DNA of 64,000 nucleotides. Origin: Acidobacteriota bacterium. GTDB lineage: Bacteria > Acidobacteriota > Thermoanaerobaculia > UBA5066 > Gp7-AA6. The DNA lies in assembly GCA_027307335.1 (NCBI GenBank), contig DAHUXD010000024.1, positions 1 to 64,000 on the forward strand. The letters are read 5' to 3'. Every line of letters begins with the position of its first letter. The first letter of the stretch is position 1. The notes beneath the pieces were generated by a model. The model was not told the DNA's origin, searched no databases, and saw only the letters and a list, made by a program, of their open reading frames with translations. The translations under genes and the position numbers were made by a program. Of the stretch, positions 22,462 to 32,499 are shown piece by piece.

Positions 22462-23595
22462 ATGACGCACCCGGCACCCTCCCCCGGCGCGCGGCCGGGC
22501 CGCGGCCTCGTCACCGGAACCGGCGCGGTCTCGCCGCTCGGGCGCAGCCCCGGGGAGTTCTACCGCCGCCTCTCCTCGGGCGAGAGGGCGGTGCGCCCCC
22601 TCGCGGCCGACGAGCGGCGGGGGCTCCAGGCGACCCATGTCGCTTCCTTTCCGGCGTTCTCGCCCCAGCCCGAGATCCCCGCGATGAAGGCCCGTCGTCT
22701 CGACCGCGGCAGCCAGTTCGCGCTGATCGCCTGCGCGCAGGCCGTGGCGGAGGCGGGCTACCGGATCGACGAGGATCACGAGGCGATCGGAATCGCCATG
22801 GGAACCGGCTCGGCCGGCGCGGGCGCGCTCACCGAGTTCCTGCGCGTGCTCTTCCTCGAGTCGCCGGAGGCGGCGCCTCCGTTCCACTTCCCGAACACCG
22901 TCGCGAACGCGCCCGCGTCGCAGACGTCGATCGAGCTGAAGATCTACGGCCCGAACGTGACGATCACTCAGAAGGACCCGTCGGCGCTGAACGCGCTGCT
23001 CTTCTCATCACTCGCCCTGGCCTCCGGCCGCGCGCGGGCGATGCTGGCGGGCGCCGTGGACGAGTGGAACTTCTTCTACGCGATGGGATTCGACCGGGTC
23101 GGCGCCCTGCGCGGCGAGAAGCGCGCCTCCGGCATCGTGCAGGGCGAGGGCGCCTTCGTCGTCCTGCTCGAGGACGAGGAGAGCGCCCGGGCCCGCGGCG
23201 CGCGGCCGCTCGCCCGCCTCGCGGGCATCGCGACGGCCGGCGTCGCGTCCGAGCCGTACCGGTTCGCGCCGGACCCGGCCGCGATCGCGCGCGCGGTGCG
23301 AGGGGCGCTGGACGACGCGGGCGTCGGTCCCGACGCGATCGACCTGTGGTTGCCCTCGCGCGACGGGGTCGCCGACATGGACCGCGCCGAGGCGGCCGTG
23401 ATGGGCGAGGTCTTCTCCGGGCGCCTGCCCCGGGAGCTCGCGGTGAAGGACGCGATCGGCGAGATGGCGGCGGCGGGAGGCGCGCAGCTCGTCGCCGCGG
23501 CCCGCGCGCTGGCGGAGGGCTCGGCGCGCCGCGCGCTCGTCAACTCCTTCGGCGCGGGCGGCAACTTTCTCGCCGCTGTCTTGGAGGCGGCGTGA
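22462..23595 (+). CDS. Ketosynthase-like chain-length-factor homologue, catalytically dead
   Basis: A 377-residue thiolase-fold protein. It keeps the KS opening GLVTGTGAVSPLGRSPGEF and the closing VNSFGAGGNFLAAVLEAA. Aligned with the gene before it, the active Cys is Asp172 (TITQKDPSALNAL), the first His motif is lost (LWLPSRDG) and the second reads IGEMAAAGG. It is thus expected to be a non-condensing partner of the upstream ketosynthase, like chain-length factors of type II PKS and aryl-polyene clusters. The 16-base gap supports a heterodimer. Confidence 0.85.
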   Translation: MTHPAPSPGARPGRGLVTGTGAVSPLGRSPGEFYRRLSSGERAVRPLAADERRGLQATHVASFPAFSPQPEIPAMKARRLDRGSQFALIACAQAVAEAGYRIDEDHEAIGIAMGTGSAGAGALTEFLRVLFLESPEAAPPFHFPNTVANAPASQTSIELKIYGPNVTITQKDPSALNALLFSSLALASGRARAMLAGAVDEWNFFYAMGFDRVGALRGEKRASGIVQGEGAFVVLLEDEESARARGARPLARLAGIATAGVASEPYRFAPDPAAIARAVRGALDDAGVGPDAIDLWLPSRDGVADMDRAEAAVMGEVFSGRLPRELAVKDAIGEMAAAGGAQLVAAARALAEGSARRALVNSFGAGGNFLAAVLEAA

Positions 23596-23617
23596 GCGCC
23601 GCCGGTCTGGAGGCGGC

Positions 23618-24094
23618 ATGAACGCCGCGGCCCGCCGCGACGAGAAGGCGCCCCTCCGCGGCCACACGATCGACATCCCGGTGCGGTTCGCCGAGTGCGA
23701 TCCCTACGGGGTCGTGTGGCACGGCCACTACGTCCTCTACCTCGAGCACGCGCGCGAGGCCCTCACCGGGAAGTTCGGCTTCACGGCCGCCCGCGCGCTC
23801 GAGATGGGCTACCGCGTGCCGATCACCCGCCTCGAGATGACCTATCGCGCCCCCGCGCTGCCGGACCGGATCGTCCGGGTGATCGCGCGTCTTCGCGATC
23901 CGGCCGTCGCCCGCTTCGTCATCGACTACGAGATCCGGAACGAGACGGGGAACCTCCTGGCCACGGGACTGACCGAGCAGGTCGTCGTCAAGAGCGACGG
24001 CGAGCTCCTCCTGACGATGCCGTCGGGTCTGCGCGCGCTGTGCACGTCGATCCTCGCGTACCAGGAAGGCCTCGACGCCGAGCCGGCGCCATGA
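23618..24094 (+). CDS. Hotdog-fold acyl-CoA/ACP thioesterase
   Basis: A 158-residue 4-hydroxybenzoyl-CoA-thioesterase-type protein. RFAECDPYGVVWHGHYVLYLEHARE carries the conserved Asp (D28), the Gly-Val and the His/Tyr of this family. It would release or edit the acyl chain made by the ketosynthase pair. It begins 22 bases after the chain-length-factor gene; its stop overlaps the exosortase ATG (ATGA), so lipid and exosortase genes are translationally coupled. Confidence 0.88.
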   Translation: MNAAARRDEKAPLRGHTIDIPVRFAECDPYGVVWHGHYVLYLEHAREALTGKFGFTAARALEMGYRVPITRLEMTYRAPALPDRIVRVIARLRDPAVARFVIDYEIRNETGNLLATGLTEQVVVKSDGELLLTMPSGLRALCTSILAYQEGLDAEPAP

Positions 24095-24642
24095 GAGACG
24101 CGTCCGTCGCCGCCGCCCCGGCATCTTCCCGCCGGCGCTCCGTGCTCTTCCTCGTGCGCTTCGTCGCTCTCCTCGTCGCGTTCTACGCCGTCATCGCCTG
24201 GAACCCGGTCAACGATGCCGTCGTCGTCCCCTTCACCGCGGCGATCGCGCGGGTCTCCGGAGTGCTCTTGAACGCGCTCGGCGAGCACGTCGCGGTCGCC
24301 GGCACCGCGATCCGCTCCGACCGGTTCGCGGTCGAGATCGAGAACGGCTGCAACGGCGTCGAGGCCGCGCTCCTCTTCGTCTCCGCCGTCCTCGCCTTTC
24401 CCGCGCCGTGGCCGCGCCGCCTCGCCGGACTCGCCGCGGGATTTCTCGCGATCCAGGCGCTCAATTTCGTGCGGGTCGTGTCGCTCTTCTGGGTCGGCGC
24501 GCACCGGCCGGCGCTGTTCTCCTCCTCGCACACGGTCGTCTGGCAGTCGGCCGTCGTCCTCGCGAGCGTCCTGCTCTTTCTCTTCTGGGCCTCGTGGAGC
24601 GGACGCAAGCCCGCCGAACCCGGCCCGAAGCATGCCGCCTAA
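24091..24642 (+). CDS. xrtH: Exosortase/archaeosortase-family transpeptidase (exosortase H-like)
   Basis: A 183-residue membrane protein with about five helices. The catalytic set of the exosortase family is present: C87 in ENGCNGVEA, R128 in LNFVRVVSLFWVG and H147 in SSHTVVWQS. Exosortases cleave PEP-CTERM-like C-terminal sorting signals after secretion. The compact size and the partner gene downstream resemble exosortase H, whose substrates carry an IPTLxxWG-CTERM tail; no such substrate is encoded in this window. The subtype is inferred from size and neighbourhood. Confidence 0.8.
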   Translation: MRDASVAAAPASSRRRSVLFLVRFVALLVAFYAVIAWNPVNDAVVVPFTAAIARVSGVLLNALGEHVAVAGTAIRSDRFAVEIENGCNGVEAALLFVSAVLAFPAPWPRRLAGLAAGFLAIQALNFVRVVSLFWVGAHRPALFSSSHTVVWQSAVVLASVLLFLFWASWSGRKPAEPGPKHAA

Positions 24643-25219
24643 GGGCCGCAAGGGAGCGGCCCTCCCGCTCGCGCTGCCGCGGCGATTCGACGCGCGGGTC
24701 GCCCTCCGCATGGCGGCGGGCTTCGCCGCGGGACTCGCGTTCTGGCTCGTCTTCGCGCCGGCCTACGAGCGGGCGGTGGCGGCCGGCGCCGGGGTCCTGC
24801 TCCGCCTGGTCGAGCACCCCTCGGTCACGACGCTCGGCGCGTCCGGCGGCGAGTTCCGCGTCGACCGCTCGGACTTCCCTCCGGCCTCGCCCCGGCCCGG
24901 GCTGCCGGCGGCGGATCTCCATTTCAACTTCGTGCTGCTGACGACACTCTTCGCGATCTCGCCGCATCCGCTCGCGCCGGGGCGCTTCGGACGCTTCTGG
25001 CTCGCGGCGCTCTTCCTCTACGGGATCCACGTGGTCGCGCTCGTCTTCCAGGTCGAGGCCCTGTACGCGACCCGCCTCGGCCCATGGAGCGAGGCGCACT
25101 ACGGCGCCGTCGCCCGCAACCTGTGGGCCGGCGGATTTCACTTCTACCAGGTGGCGGGGCGCTTCGCGGCCCCGTTCGCGCTGTGGTGGGCGCTGAGCGC
25201 CCCGCCGCCCGAGAGTTAG
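24632..25219 (+). CDS. Exosortase-associated membrane protein
   Basis: A 195-residue protein overlapping the exosortase end by 11 bases. Membrane segments at about 27-46, 91-110, 125-145 and 180-190 flank a soluble part of about 45 residues after the first helix. It resembles, by position and layout, the membrane protein that accompanies exosortase H. The precise role is unknown; it could assist substrate recognition or be the lipid-handling partner. Its stop overlaps the convergent FHA-Fis gene. Confidence 0.65.
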   Translation: MPPKGRKGAALPLALPRRFDARVALRMAAGFAAGLAFWLVFAPAYERAVAAGAGVLLRLVEHPSVTTLGASGGEFRVDRSDFPPASPRPGLPAADLHFNFVLLTTLFAISPHPLAPGRFGRFWLAALFLYGIHVVALVFQVEALYATRLGPWSEAHYGAVARNLWAGGFHFYQVAGRFAAPFALWWALSAPPPES

Positions 25220-26337
25220 TTCCGTCTCCCCCGCTCGCGCCGAAGGTACCGGTAGTCGGGGACGCCGAACTCCTTCAGCTTCGCGATGAGAGAACCCCGC
25301 GAGATGTTGAGGATCTGCGCGCCGCGCGACTGATTGCCCTCGACGCGCCGCATCGCGCGGTCGATGACCTCGCGCTCGACGGTGTCGATGATCTTCTTCA
25401 GGTCGTCGGTCGAGCGCAGCACGATCTCCGCCGGGCTCGCCTCGGGCACCGGCGCCGGCGCGGCCGCCGCCTCGGAGGCCGGGCGGGGCGAGGCCATCGC
25501 CTCGCCCTCGCGGCCGAGGAGCGTCGTGAACGCGACCCCGGCGAGGTGGCACAGCTCCTCGACGAACAGGACCGCTCGCGCGGCGAGGCGGGGAGACTCG
25601 CGCACGAGAATGCCGACGCTCCCGGCGCCCTCGGACGCGGGCTCGACGACCAGCGTCAGGACTCCCGTCACGCTCTCCGACCGCGCCAGCCGCTCGCCCG
25701 CGCGGATCTCCTGGACCATCGAGGGCGGCAGCGCGGGGTTCTCGCGGAACGTCGACGCGAGCGGGCGGAACCCGGACGCCGCCGAGAACTCGCCCACCGC
25801 CCACTCGGTCGGCGGGAGCTCCCGGTCGAGAAAATCTGTCAGCTCGATCGCGAGCTCCTCGGCGCTGCGCGCCTCGCGGCAGAGCCGGTAGGCGGCCAGC
25901 CGCAGCACGCGGTACTCGACCTCGGTGGTGGGCAGGGACGAGGGCGCCGACGAGGTCGGACCGCCGACGGGATCGCCGTTCGGCACGGCCGACATCGGCA
26001 TCAGCGAATCCGCCGATGCCTCCGCTCCGAGCGAGCGCGAGACGGGCGCCGCGTCGACGACCGTGATCGTCGCCTCGCCGATCGTGATGCGGTCGCCGGG
26101 CACGATCGTGCCGCCCCCGAACTCGCGACCGTTCACCTGTACCGCGGCGATGCCGCGAAAGAGATCGAGGTGATAGGCGCCGTCCTTCTCGAGCAGGCGC
26201 AGGTGCCGTCCATACACGCCGCGCGCGCGCACGACGACTTCATTTCCCGACGAGGCGCCGACGGTGGCGCTCGGCCCCGGAATGCGGTGCATCTCCACAC
26301 TCGTACCCGGGCGTCTTCGGACTTCGAGGGTCAACAT
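25216..26337 (-). CDS. FHA-domain regulator with C-terminal Fis-type HTH
   Basis: A 373-residue protein. An FHA domain occupies about residues 5-95 (ATVGASSGNEVVVRARGVYGRHLRLL...VNGREFGGG). The middle region (about 145-275) looks like a GAF-type sensor, followed by an Ala/Pro linker. The C-terminus (about 315-355) is a Fis helix-turn-helix: VIDRAMRRVEGNQSRGAQILNISRGSLIAKLKEFG. The arrangement resembles NtrC-type activators without the AAA+ domain, so it may bind DNA in response to phosphopeptides without activating sigma-54. The gap 26338-26484 is AT-richer and holds TCGAAAATTTTGGA, a possible binding site. Confidence 0.85.
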   Translation of the reverse strand: MLTLEVRRRPGTSVEMHRIPGPSATVGASSGNEVVVRARGVYGRHLRLLEKDGAYHLDLFRGIAAVQVNGREFGGGTIVPGDRITIGEATITVVDAAPVSRSLGAEASADSLMPMSAVPNGDPVGGPTSSAPSSLPTTEVEYRVLRLAAYRLCREARSAEELAIELTDFLDRELPPTEWAVGEFSAASGFRPLASTFRENPALPPSMVQEIRAGERLARSESVTGVLTLVVEPASEGAGSVGILVRESPRLAARAVLFVEELCHLAGVAFTTLLGREGEAMASPRPASEAAAAPAPVPEASPAEIVLRSTDDLKKIIDTVEREVIDRAMRRVEGNQSRGAQILNISRGSLIAKLKEFGVPDYRYLRRERGRRN

Positions 26338-26484
26338 AGTGGCGGGTCTCCCGTGAATGACGTCCTAGAAGCGCTCACAATACACAGATCCGGTCGCGAT
26401 CTGCAATATCGTTCAACACGGAGACGCGTCCGGAAATTGTGTCGAAAATTTTGGACGAGCGAGCGAACACTCGCGGTTCCAAAA

Positions 26485-28155
26485 TCAGAACAGTCCCGAG
26501 ACGCGTCCCTCGGCGTCGACGTCGATGGTCTCGGCCGCGGGCTTCTTCGGAAGGCCCGGCATCGTCATGATGTCGCCGCAGATCGCGACGACGAACCCCG
26601 CGCCCGCGAAGAGCCGCGTCTTGTCGACGTGGAGCGTGAAGCCGGACGGCCTCCCGCCCTTGCGCGGATCGTCGGAGAACGAGTACGGCGTCTTCGCGAC
26701 GTTGATCGGCAGATTCCCGAATCCGTGCTTCTCGTACCGCGCGAGGCGGCTCTCGGCCTCCTTCGAGAAGGACACGCCACCGGCGCCGTAGAGGCGCCGC
26801 GCGATGATCTCGATCTTCTCCGCGAGCGGCCGGTCCCAGGGATAGAGCGGCCGATACCGCGCTGAGCCCGACGCGATCTCGTCGAGCACGAGCCGGGCGA
26901 GGTCCTCGCCGCCCGCGCCGCCCCGGGCGAACACCTCCGAGAGCGCGACCTTGACGTCGAGCTCCGCGCAGCGCTTTTCGAGGAACGCGATCTCGGCCGG
27001 CGTGTCCGTCGGGAACCGGTTGATCGCCACGACGGCCGGAAGGCCGAAGATGCGGACGTTGTCGAGGTGGCGCTCGAGATTCAGCACGCCGCGGGAGAGC
27101 GCCGCCAGGTCCTCGACGCCCAGCGCGTCCTTCGGCGCCCCGCCGTGCATCTTGAGCGCCCGCACCGTCGCGACGAGCACGACGACCGACGGCCAGACGT
27201 CTCCGTACGCGCACTTGATGTCGAGGAACTTCTCGCCGCCGAGGTCGAAGCCGAAGCCCGCCTCCGTGACCGCGATCTCGCCGTAGCGCATCGCGATCCG
27301 GGTCGCGAGGATCGAGTTGCAGCCATGCGCGATGTTCGCGAACGGGCCGCCGTGGATGAGCGCCGGCGTGCCCTCGAGCGTCTGCACGAGGTTCGGGTGG
27401 ATCGCGTCCTTCAGCAGCGCCGCCATGGCGCCGTGCGCCTTGAGGTCCCGCGCGCGGACCGGCTCCGCGTCGCGGGTGTAGCCGGCGACGATCGCGCCGC
27501 AGCGCTCCTTCAGGTCCTGGAGGTTCCGCGACAGGCAGAGGATCGCCATGACCTCCGAGGCGACCGTGATGTCGAACCCGGTCTCGCGGGGCACCCCGTT
27601 GATCTTGCCGCCGAGGCCGATGACCATCTCGCGCAGCGCGCGGTCGTTCATGTCGAGGACGCGGCGGAACGGGATGTCGCGCTGGTCGATCCCGAGCGCG
27701 TTGCCGTGGTGGAGGTGGTTGTCGATCATCGCGGCGAGCAGGTTGTGCGCAGCGGTGATCGCCGGGAAGTCGCCGGTGAAGTGGAGGTTGATGTCCTCCA
27801 TCGGCACGACCTGCGAGTAGCCGCCGCCGGCGGCGCCGCCCTTGACGCCGAAGCACGGCCCGAGCGACGGCTCGCGAAGCGCGATGATCGCCTTCTTGCC
27901 GAGACGGTTGAGCGCCTGCCCGAGGCCCACCGTCGTCGTGGACTTGCCCTCCCCGGCCGGCGTCGGCGTGATCGCGGAGACGAGCACGAGCGGCGCCTCC
28001 GGGCGGCCCTCCGCTCGCGCGATCGCGTTGATGGAGATCTTGGCCTTGTCGCGGCCGTACGGGATGAAGTCGGCGGGATCGATGCCGGCCGCGCGCGCGA
28101 CCTCTTCGATCGGGCGCAGGCTCGCTTCCTGGGCGATCTGGATGTCGGATTTCAT
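26485..28155 (-). CDS. fhs: Formate-tetrahydrofolate ligase
   Basis: Makes 10-formyl-THF from formate, THF and ATP. The 556-residue protein shows the P-loop [20 protein letters not shown], the conserved [23 protein letters not shown] region (given here in part) and [13 protein letters not shown]. Length is normal. It is divergent from smc with 116 bases between. TAGGAT, 11 bases before the ATG on the minus strand (28167-28172), is a likely -10 element. Together with folP it supports an active one-carbon metabolism. Confidence 0.96.
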   Translation of the reverse strand: MKSDIQIAQEASLRPIEEVARAAGIDPADFIPYGRDKAKISINAIARAEGRPEAPLVLVSAITPTPAGEGKSTTTVGLGQALNRLGKKAIIALREPSLGPCFGVKGGAAGGGYSQVVPMEDINLHFTGDFPAITAAHNLLAAMIDNHLHHGNALGIDQRDIPFRRVLDMNDRALREMVIGLGGKINGVPRETGFDITVASEVMAILCLSRNLQDLKERCGAIVAGYTRDAEPVRARDLKAHGAMAALLKDAIHPNLVQTLEGTPALIHGGPFANIAHGCNSILATRIAMRYGEIAVTEAGFGFDLGGEKFLDIKCAYGDVWPSVVVLVATVRALKMHGGAPKDALGVEDLAALSRGVLNLERHLDNVRIFGLPAVVAINRFPTDTPAEIAFLEKRCAELDVKVALSEVFARGGAGGEDLARLVLDEIASGSARYRPLYPWDRPLAEKIEIIARRLYGAGGVSFSKEAESRLARYEKHGFGNLPINVAKTPYSFSDDPRKGGRPSGFTLHVDKTRLFAGAGFVVAICGDIMTMPGLPKKPAAETIDVDAEGRVSGLF

Positions 28156-28271
28156 GTCGGTCGCGGATCCTAGCAGGCCCCCGCGCCCTCCACCGGGTAT
28201 TGGGGACCGGCCGGGGCGAGCCCCAATAAGTTGTGGCAGCGCCGCCGGGCATCTGCTACATTCCGAGGAAG

Positions 28272-31200
28272 ATGCTCCGCCTCAAGCGCGTCGAAATTTC
28301 CGGCTTCAAGTCCTTCTTCGACAAGGTGGATCTGGCCTTCCCGGGCTCCGTGACGGCGGTCGTCGGCCCGAACGGCTGCGGCAAGTCGAACATCTCGGAT
28401 GCCGTGGCCTGGGCCCTCGGCGAGCAGAGCGCGCGGGTGCTGCGCGGCGAGAAGATGGACGACGTCATCTTCAACGGCTCGGCGAAGCGCCGGCCGCTCG
28501 GGATGGCCGAGGTCATCCTCACGCTCGCGGCCTCGAACGGCGACAGCGAGCGCGGCAACGGCGACGGCGAGCTCCGCGTCGGCCGCCGCGTCTACCGCGA
28601 CGGCGAGGGCGAGTACTTCCTGAACGACAAGCAGGTGCGCCTGCGCGACATCCAGGACCAGCTCCTCGGCACCGGCCTCGGCGTGCGCGCCTACTCCGTC
28701 ATCGAGCAGGGCCGCATCGACCAGGTCCTCTCGACCAAGCCGCAGGACCGCCGGCGCCTGATCGAGGAGGCCGCGGGGATCACGAAGTACAAGCTGAAGA
28801 AGCGGCTGGCCGAGGGCAAGCTCGAGGAGACGAGGGGCAACCTGCTGCGCCTCTCCGACATCATCTCGGAGATCGAGCGCAACGTCGCGTCGCTCAAGCG
28901 CCAGGCGTCCCGAGCCGCGCGTTACAAGGAGCAGACGGCGCAGCTCAAGGAGCGCAAGGCGCGGCTGACGCGGGCGCGCGGCGACGCGCTGCGCGAGACG
29001 CTGTCGGCCGCCGAGCGGCTGCGCGACGAGCGGCGCGACCGCGAGGCGGAGGCCGCCGCCGCGCTCGGGCGTGCCGAGGCCGAGCTCGCATCCGCGCGTC
29101 TGGCATCCGCGGAGGCCGCGAGCGCGCGCGACGCGCTGCGCGAGGCGCTGGCCGCCCTCGAGGCTTCGATCGCCCGCGACGACGCGCTCCTCGAGTCGAA
29201 CCGCCGCGCCGCCGTCGACCTCGCGGCGCGCCGGGCCGCCCTCGAGCGGGAGGGCCGGGACTTCTCCGCCGAGCAGATGCGCGCGGCCCACGATCTCGCG
29301 GACCTGGAGGAGCGCCTCGAGCGCGCGGTCAACGAGGCGCGGTCCCGCTCGCTCGCCCGCGAGGAGGCGGACCGGAAGGCCGCCGAGGCCGCGGCCGCGT
29401 GCACGGCGCTCGAGCGCGAGCTCGAGGAGACCCGCACGCGCGCCCTCGCCGCCTCGGGCGAGCGCATCGCGACCCGCAACGCCCGGCACGAGGTGGACCT
29501 CGCGGCCGAGCGCGTCGCGGCGTCGCTCGCGCGGCTCGCACAGACGGCCGAGAAGGTCGGCGCGGAGCTTTCGGTGCGGGAACGCGACGCCGCCGAGGCC
29601 GAGGCGGAGGAGGCGCGGCTCGCGGCAACATCCGCAGCGGCCGCGGCCGGCGTCGCCGCCATCGAGACCGAGCTCGCGTCGGTCGCCGCGGCGCTGTCGG
29701 ACGCCGAGGCCGCCCGCGAGGCCGCGCACGCGTCGGCGGGCGCGCTCGAGCACCGGCTCGCGGCGCTCGAGGAGACGCTGCGCGCGCGGGAGACGAGCGT
29801 CGACGAGGTGCGCCGGGCGCTCTCCGGCGCCGGCCTCTCGGCGGGCCGCGCCCTGGCCGAGCGGGTCCGCCCCCGCCCCGGGTGGGAGGACGCGGTCGGG
29901 CTCGCCCTCGGCGGCGACACCGACGCGCTGCTCGCGTCCGGCGACGTCGCCGCCGCGGTGGCCGCCATGCGTCCGCTGTCCGCGGGACGCCTCGTGCGGG
30001 CGGACTGGAAACACGACGCCGGCCACGCGCGCACGGAGGACGCGCTCGGCTGGGCGGACGTGCTCGAGGGCTGGAGCGATCTGACGACGGCGGAGCGCGC
30101 GGCGCTGCCGGCCACGGCGTTCGTCGAGGACCTCGCCCGCGCGCTCGGCCTCGCGGAGCGGCACGCGCAGACGACGTTCGTCACCCGTGGCCGCGAGGTC
30201 GTGCGCGGCCCGATCGTGCGCGTCGCGGGGCCGTCCGCCGAGGCGTCGGGCGTCTTCGCGCTGCGCCGCGAGGCGGAGTCGCTGGTCGCGCGGCTCTCGG
30301 ACGCGCGGCGGATGCTCGGGGACGCGGAACGGCACGTCGAGGAACGACGGGCGTCGCGCGCCACGGCGGAGGCGGCGCTCCCGGCGCTGCGCGAGGCCGA
30401 GCGCGAGTCGAAGGCGGCCCATAGCGCCTTCGCGGCGCGGCTCGACGAGCGGCGCGCCGACCGCGATCGCCTCCGGCGCGAGCGCGACACGCTCGCCGGC
30501 GAGGATCTCGCGCTGCGCGAAGAGGCGGCGGCGCTCGCGGCGCAGCGCGGCACGCTCGAGGCCGAGGAGCGTCGTCATGCCGAGGCGGAGGACGCCGCGC
30601 ACCAGCACACCGGAGTGCTGTCGGTCTCGCTGTCTGAGGCGAGGGCGGTGGCGATGTCCTCGTCCGAGGAGCTCGCCCACCGCCGCACGGAGGCGGAGGT
30701 CGCCGCCGAGCGGCGGCGCGCGATGGAGGCGGCGCGCGACACCCTCCGGGAGTCGCGCTCGACCCTCGAGCGGCGCCTCGCCGAGGCCACGGAGGAAGAG
30801 GCGCGCCTCGTCGCCCGGGCGGCGGAGCTCGCGCAGGAGGAGAATGACGCCCGGGAACGCCAGAAGACCAACCTCGCCGCGCGCGAGGAGCGCGCCGCCG
30901 CGCACGCGGCGTCCACGGAGACGGCGCGCGAGGCGACGGTCCGCGTCGACGCCGCCGAGGCGGCGACGCGTTCGGACCGCGCCGTGCTCGACGCCGCCCG
31001 CGAGGCGCGGTTCGAGGCGGAGGTCCAGGCGACCCGCGCGGCCTCCGACCTCGAGCACCTCGTCGCGCAGACTCGCGAGGAGTTCGGCGTCGCGCCGGAG
31101 GAGCTCGCCGCGCCGGAGGACGTCTCCGCCGAGGCGCTCGCGGCTCTCGAGGCGGAGGTCGCGGAGCTCGCCGCCTCGATCGAGCGGCTCGGCCCCGTCA

Positions 31201-31781
31201 ACGTGCTCGCGTACGAGGAGCACAAGGAGATGTCCGAGCGGCTGACGTTCCTGACGACGCAGCGCGACGACCTTTTGAAGTCGATCGCGGAGCTCCAGGA
31301 CTCGATCCGCAAGATCAACGCGACGTCGGCGGAGCGCTTCGCCGAGGCGTTCCACGAGATCAACGCCAACTTCAAGGCGATGTTCGAGCGCCTCTTCCAG
31401 GGCGGCACCGCCGAGATGAAGCTCCTCGACGAGACCGACATCCTCGAGACGGGCATCGAGATCGACGCGCACCCTCCCGGCAAACGCAACCAGTCGATCC
31501 TGCTCCTCTCGGGCGGCGAGAAGGCGCTGACCGCGATCGCGCTCCTGATGGCGATCTTCCGCTACAAGCCCTCGCCCTTCTGCATCCTCGACGAGGTCGA
31601 CGCGCCGCTCGACGAGGCCAACATCGACCGGTTCACGCGGCTCCTGCGCGACATGACGGAGGAGACGCAGTTCATCGCGATCACCCACAACAAGCGCACC
31701 ATGGAGACCGCCGACGTGATGTACGGCGTCACGATGGAAGAGCCGGGCTGCTCGAAGATCGTCTCGGTCCGCTTCGACTGA
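28272..31781 (+). CDS. smc: Chromosome segregation protein SMC
   Basis: A 1169-residue condensin ATPase. The N-terminal head has [18 protein letters not shown] and Walker [10 protein letters not shown] (32-40). Two very Ala/Glu/Arg-rich coiled coils flank a hinge at about 525-640 ([22 protein letters not shown]). The C-terminal head has the signature [16 protein letters not shown] and Walker [15 protein letters not shown]. The start at 28272 has GAGGAAG just upstream; an in-frame ATG at 28233 would add 13 residues foreign to the family. TACATT at 28257 with TTGTGG upstream is a plausible promoter. Confidence 0.97.
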   Translation: MLRLKRVEISGFKSFFDKVDLAFPGSVTAVVGPNGCGKSNISDAVAWALGEQSARVLRGEKMDDVIFNGSAKRRPLGMAEVILTLAASNGDSERGNGDGELRVGRRVYRDGEGEYFLNDKQVRLRDIQDQLLGTGLGVRAYSVIEQGRIDQVLSTKPQDRRRLIEEAAGITKYKLKKRLAEGKLEETRGNLLRLSDIISEIERNVASLKRQASRAARYKEQTAQLKERKARLTRARGDALRETLSAAERLRDERRDREAEAAAALGRAEAELASARLASAEAASARDALREALAALEASIARDDALLESNRRAAVDLAARRAALEREGRDFSAEQMRAAHDLADLEERLERAVNEARSRSLAREEADRKAAEAAAACTALERELEETRTRALAASGERIATRNARHEVDLAAERVAASLARLAQTAEKVGAELSVRERDAAEAEAEEARLAATSAAAAAGVAAIETELASVAAALSDAEAAREAAHASAGALEHRLAALEETLRARETSVDEVRRALSGAGLSAGRALAERVRPRPGWEDAVGLALGGDTDALLASGDVAAAVAAMRPLSAGRLVRADWKHDAGHARTEDALGWADVLEGWSDLTTAERAALPATAFVEDLARALGLAERHAQTTFVTRGREVVRGPIVRVAGPSAEASGVFALRREAESLVARLSDARRMLGDAERHVEERRASRATAEAALPALREAERESKAAHSAFAARLDERRADRDRLRRERDTLAGEDLALREEAAALAAQRGTLEAEERRHAEAEDAAHQHTGVLSVSLSEARAVAMSSSEELAHRRTEAEVAAERRRAMEAARDTLRESRSTLERRLAEATEEEARLVARAAELAQEENDARERQKTNLAAREERAAAHAASTETAREATVRVDAAEAATRSDRAVLDAAREARFEAEVQATRAASDLEHLVAQTREEFGVAPEELAAPEDVSAEALAALEAEVAELAASIERLGPVNVLAYEEHKEMSERLTFLTTQRDDLLKSIAELQDSIRKINATSAERFAEAFHEINANFKAMFERLFQGGTAEMKLLDETDILETGIEIDAHPPGKRNQSILLLSGGEKALTAIALLMAIFRYKPSPFCILDEVDAPLDEANIDRFTRLLRDMTEETQFIAITHNKRTMETADVMYGVTMEEPGCSKIVSVRFD

Positions 31782-31815
31782 GCGCGGGGACGCGCGCCCG
31801 GCGCCGGCGAGCGCG

Positions 31816-32190
31816 TTACGCGCGAGGGTTGAGCGAGAGTTTCGCGTTCAGGCGGCGCACCCGGTCCGACAGGACGCGCATCATGCGCATCGCGAACGCC
31901 GGCGAGCGCTGGACGAGATCCTGAAACTGCCGCTGATCGAGCGCGACGAGCTTGACGTCGGTCCTCGCGACGGCCGTCGCGGCGCGACGGTCGTTCTCGA
32001 TCACCGCCATCTCGCCGAAGAGGCCACCGGCGTGAATCGTGTCGACCAGGACGTCCTTGATGAGGATGTCGACTTCGCCCTCGACGAGCGAGTACATGCA
32101 GTCCGGCGGATCGTCGACGCGGAAGATGATCGTGCCCGCGGCGACGGATTTCGCCTCGCCCGGAAAGTCGAGAGACTGGATTGTGCGCAT
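31816..32190 (-). CDS. Single cyclic-nucleotide-binding (cNMP) domain protein
   Basis: A 124-residue protein consisting of one CRP-type beta-roll: AAGTIIFRVDDPPDCMYSLVEGEVDI, then the phosphate-binding-cassette region GGLFGEMAVIENDRRAATAVARTDVKL, then two helices. The usual R of GE(x)A/L...R(S/T)A is R92 in DRRAATA. There is no HTH or effector domain, so it probably acts by binding another protein. The earlier in-frame ATG would add 24 Arg-rich residues unlike the family. Confidence 0.85.
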   Translation of the reverse strand: MRTIQSLDFPGEAKSVAAGTIIFRVDDPPDCMYSLVEGEVDILIKDVLVDTIHAGGLFGEMAVIENDRRAATAVARTDVKLVALDQRQFQDLVQRSPAFAMRMMRVLSDRVRRLNAKLSLNPRA

Positions 32191-32288
32191 GACCGCTCGC
32201 CGCCGGTCGGAAATCGTACTGCAAAGGCACACACGACGTCGCCGATCTTGACGAAGTTCCATGGCTCCAGTAGGATGCCGCGCCTCGG

Positions 32289-32364
32289 GCCGATGTAGCT
32301 CAGTCGGTAGAGCAGCGGTTTCGTAAACCGCAGGTCACCGGTTCAAGTCCGGTCATCGGCTCCA
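32289..32364 (+). tRNA. tRNA-Thr (anticodon CGT)
   Basis: A full cloverleaf: acceptor stem GCCGATG/CATCGGC, D arm GCTC-AGTCGGTA-GAGC, anticodon arm GCGGT-TTCGTAA-ACCGC with CGT at 34-36, T arm ACCGG-TTCAAGT-CCGGT, discriminator T and encoded CCA. It reads ACG threonine codons. Its 3' half from loop position 32 to the discriminator is duplicated at 40250-40291, marking it as an integration target. Confidence 0.97.
32320..32361 (+). repeat. Left attachment site (attL) in tRNA-Thr
   Basis: These 42 bases, from the first base of the anticodon loop to the discriminator base, are identical to 40250-40291. Integrases of the tyrosine family commonly use tRNA 3' halves and restore the gene with the element's own copy. 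Confidence 0.92.
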
Positions 32365-32373
32365 ACAAATCAA

Positions 32374-32499
32374 TCACTTGCGGAAAGCCCTGACATCCCC
32401 TTCCTCGGCGTGTGGACTCAGTGTGGACTCGGCGTCGGGCTGCGGCACGCGCGCGAGCGTCTCGCGGATGCGCTCTTGGCTATCTGCTCTATCGATGCC
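32374..32499 (-). pseudogene. Integrase C-terminal remnant 1
   Basis: The minus-strand frame ending in TGA at 32374 reads ...ADSQERIRETLARVPQPDA then ESTLSPHAEEGDVRAFRK. The part from PQPDA onward closely matches a second remnant at 35516-35587 (PQPDAKSTLSP...RAAAK). It sits immediately beside attL and reads toward the tRNA, as tRNA-targeting integrase genes usually do. The catalytic domain is gone. Identification as integrase rests on position, orientation and tail character, not on catalytic motifs. Confidence 0.55.

Noticed and set aside
24632-25219. Ordinary unrelated membrane gene
   Set aside because: The 11-base overlap with the exosortase and the shared direction argue for a functional partner, so it was kept in the operon.
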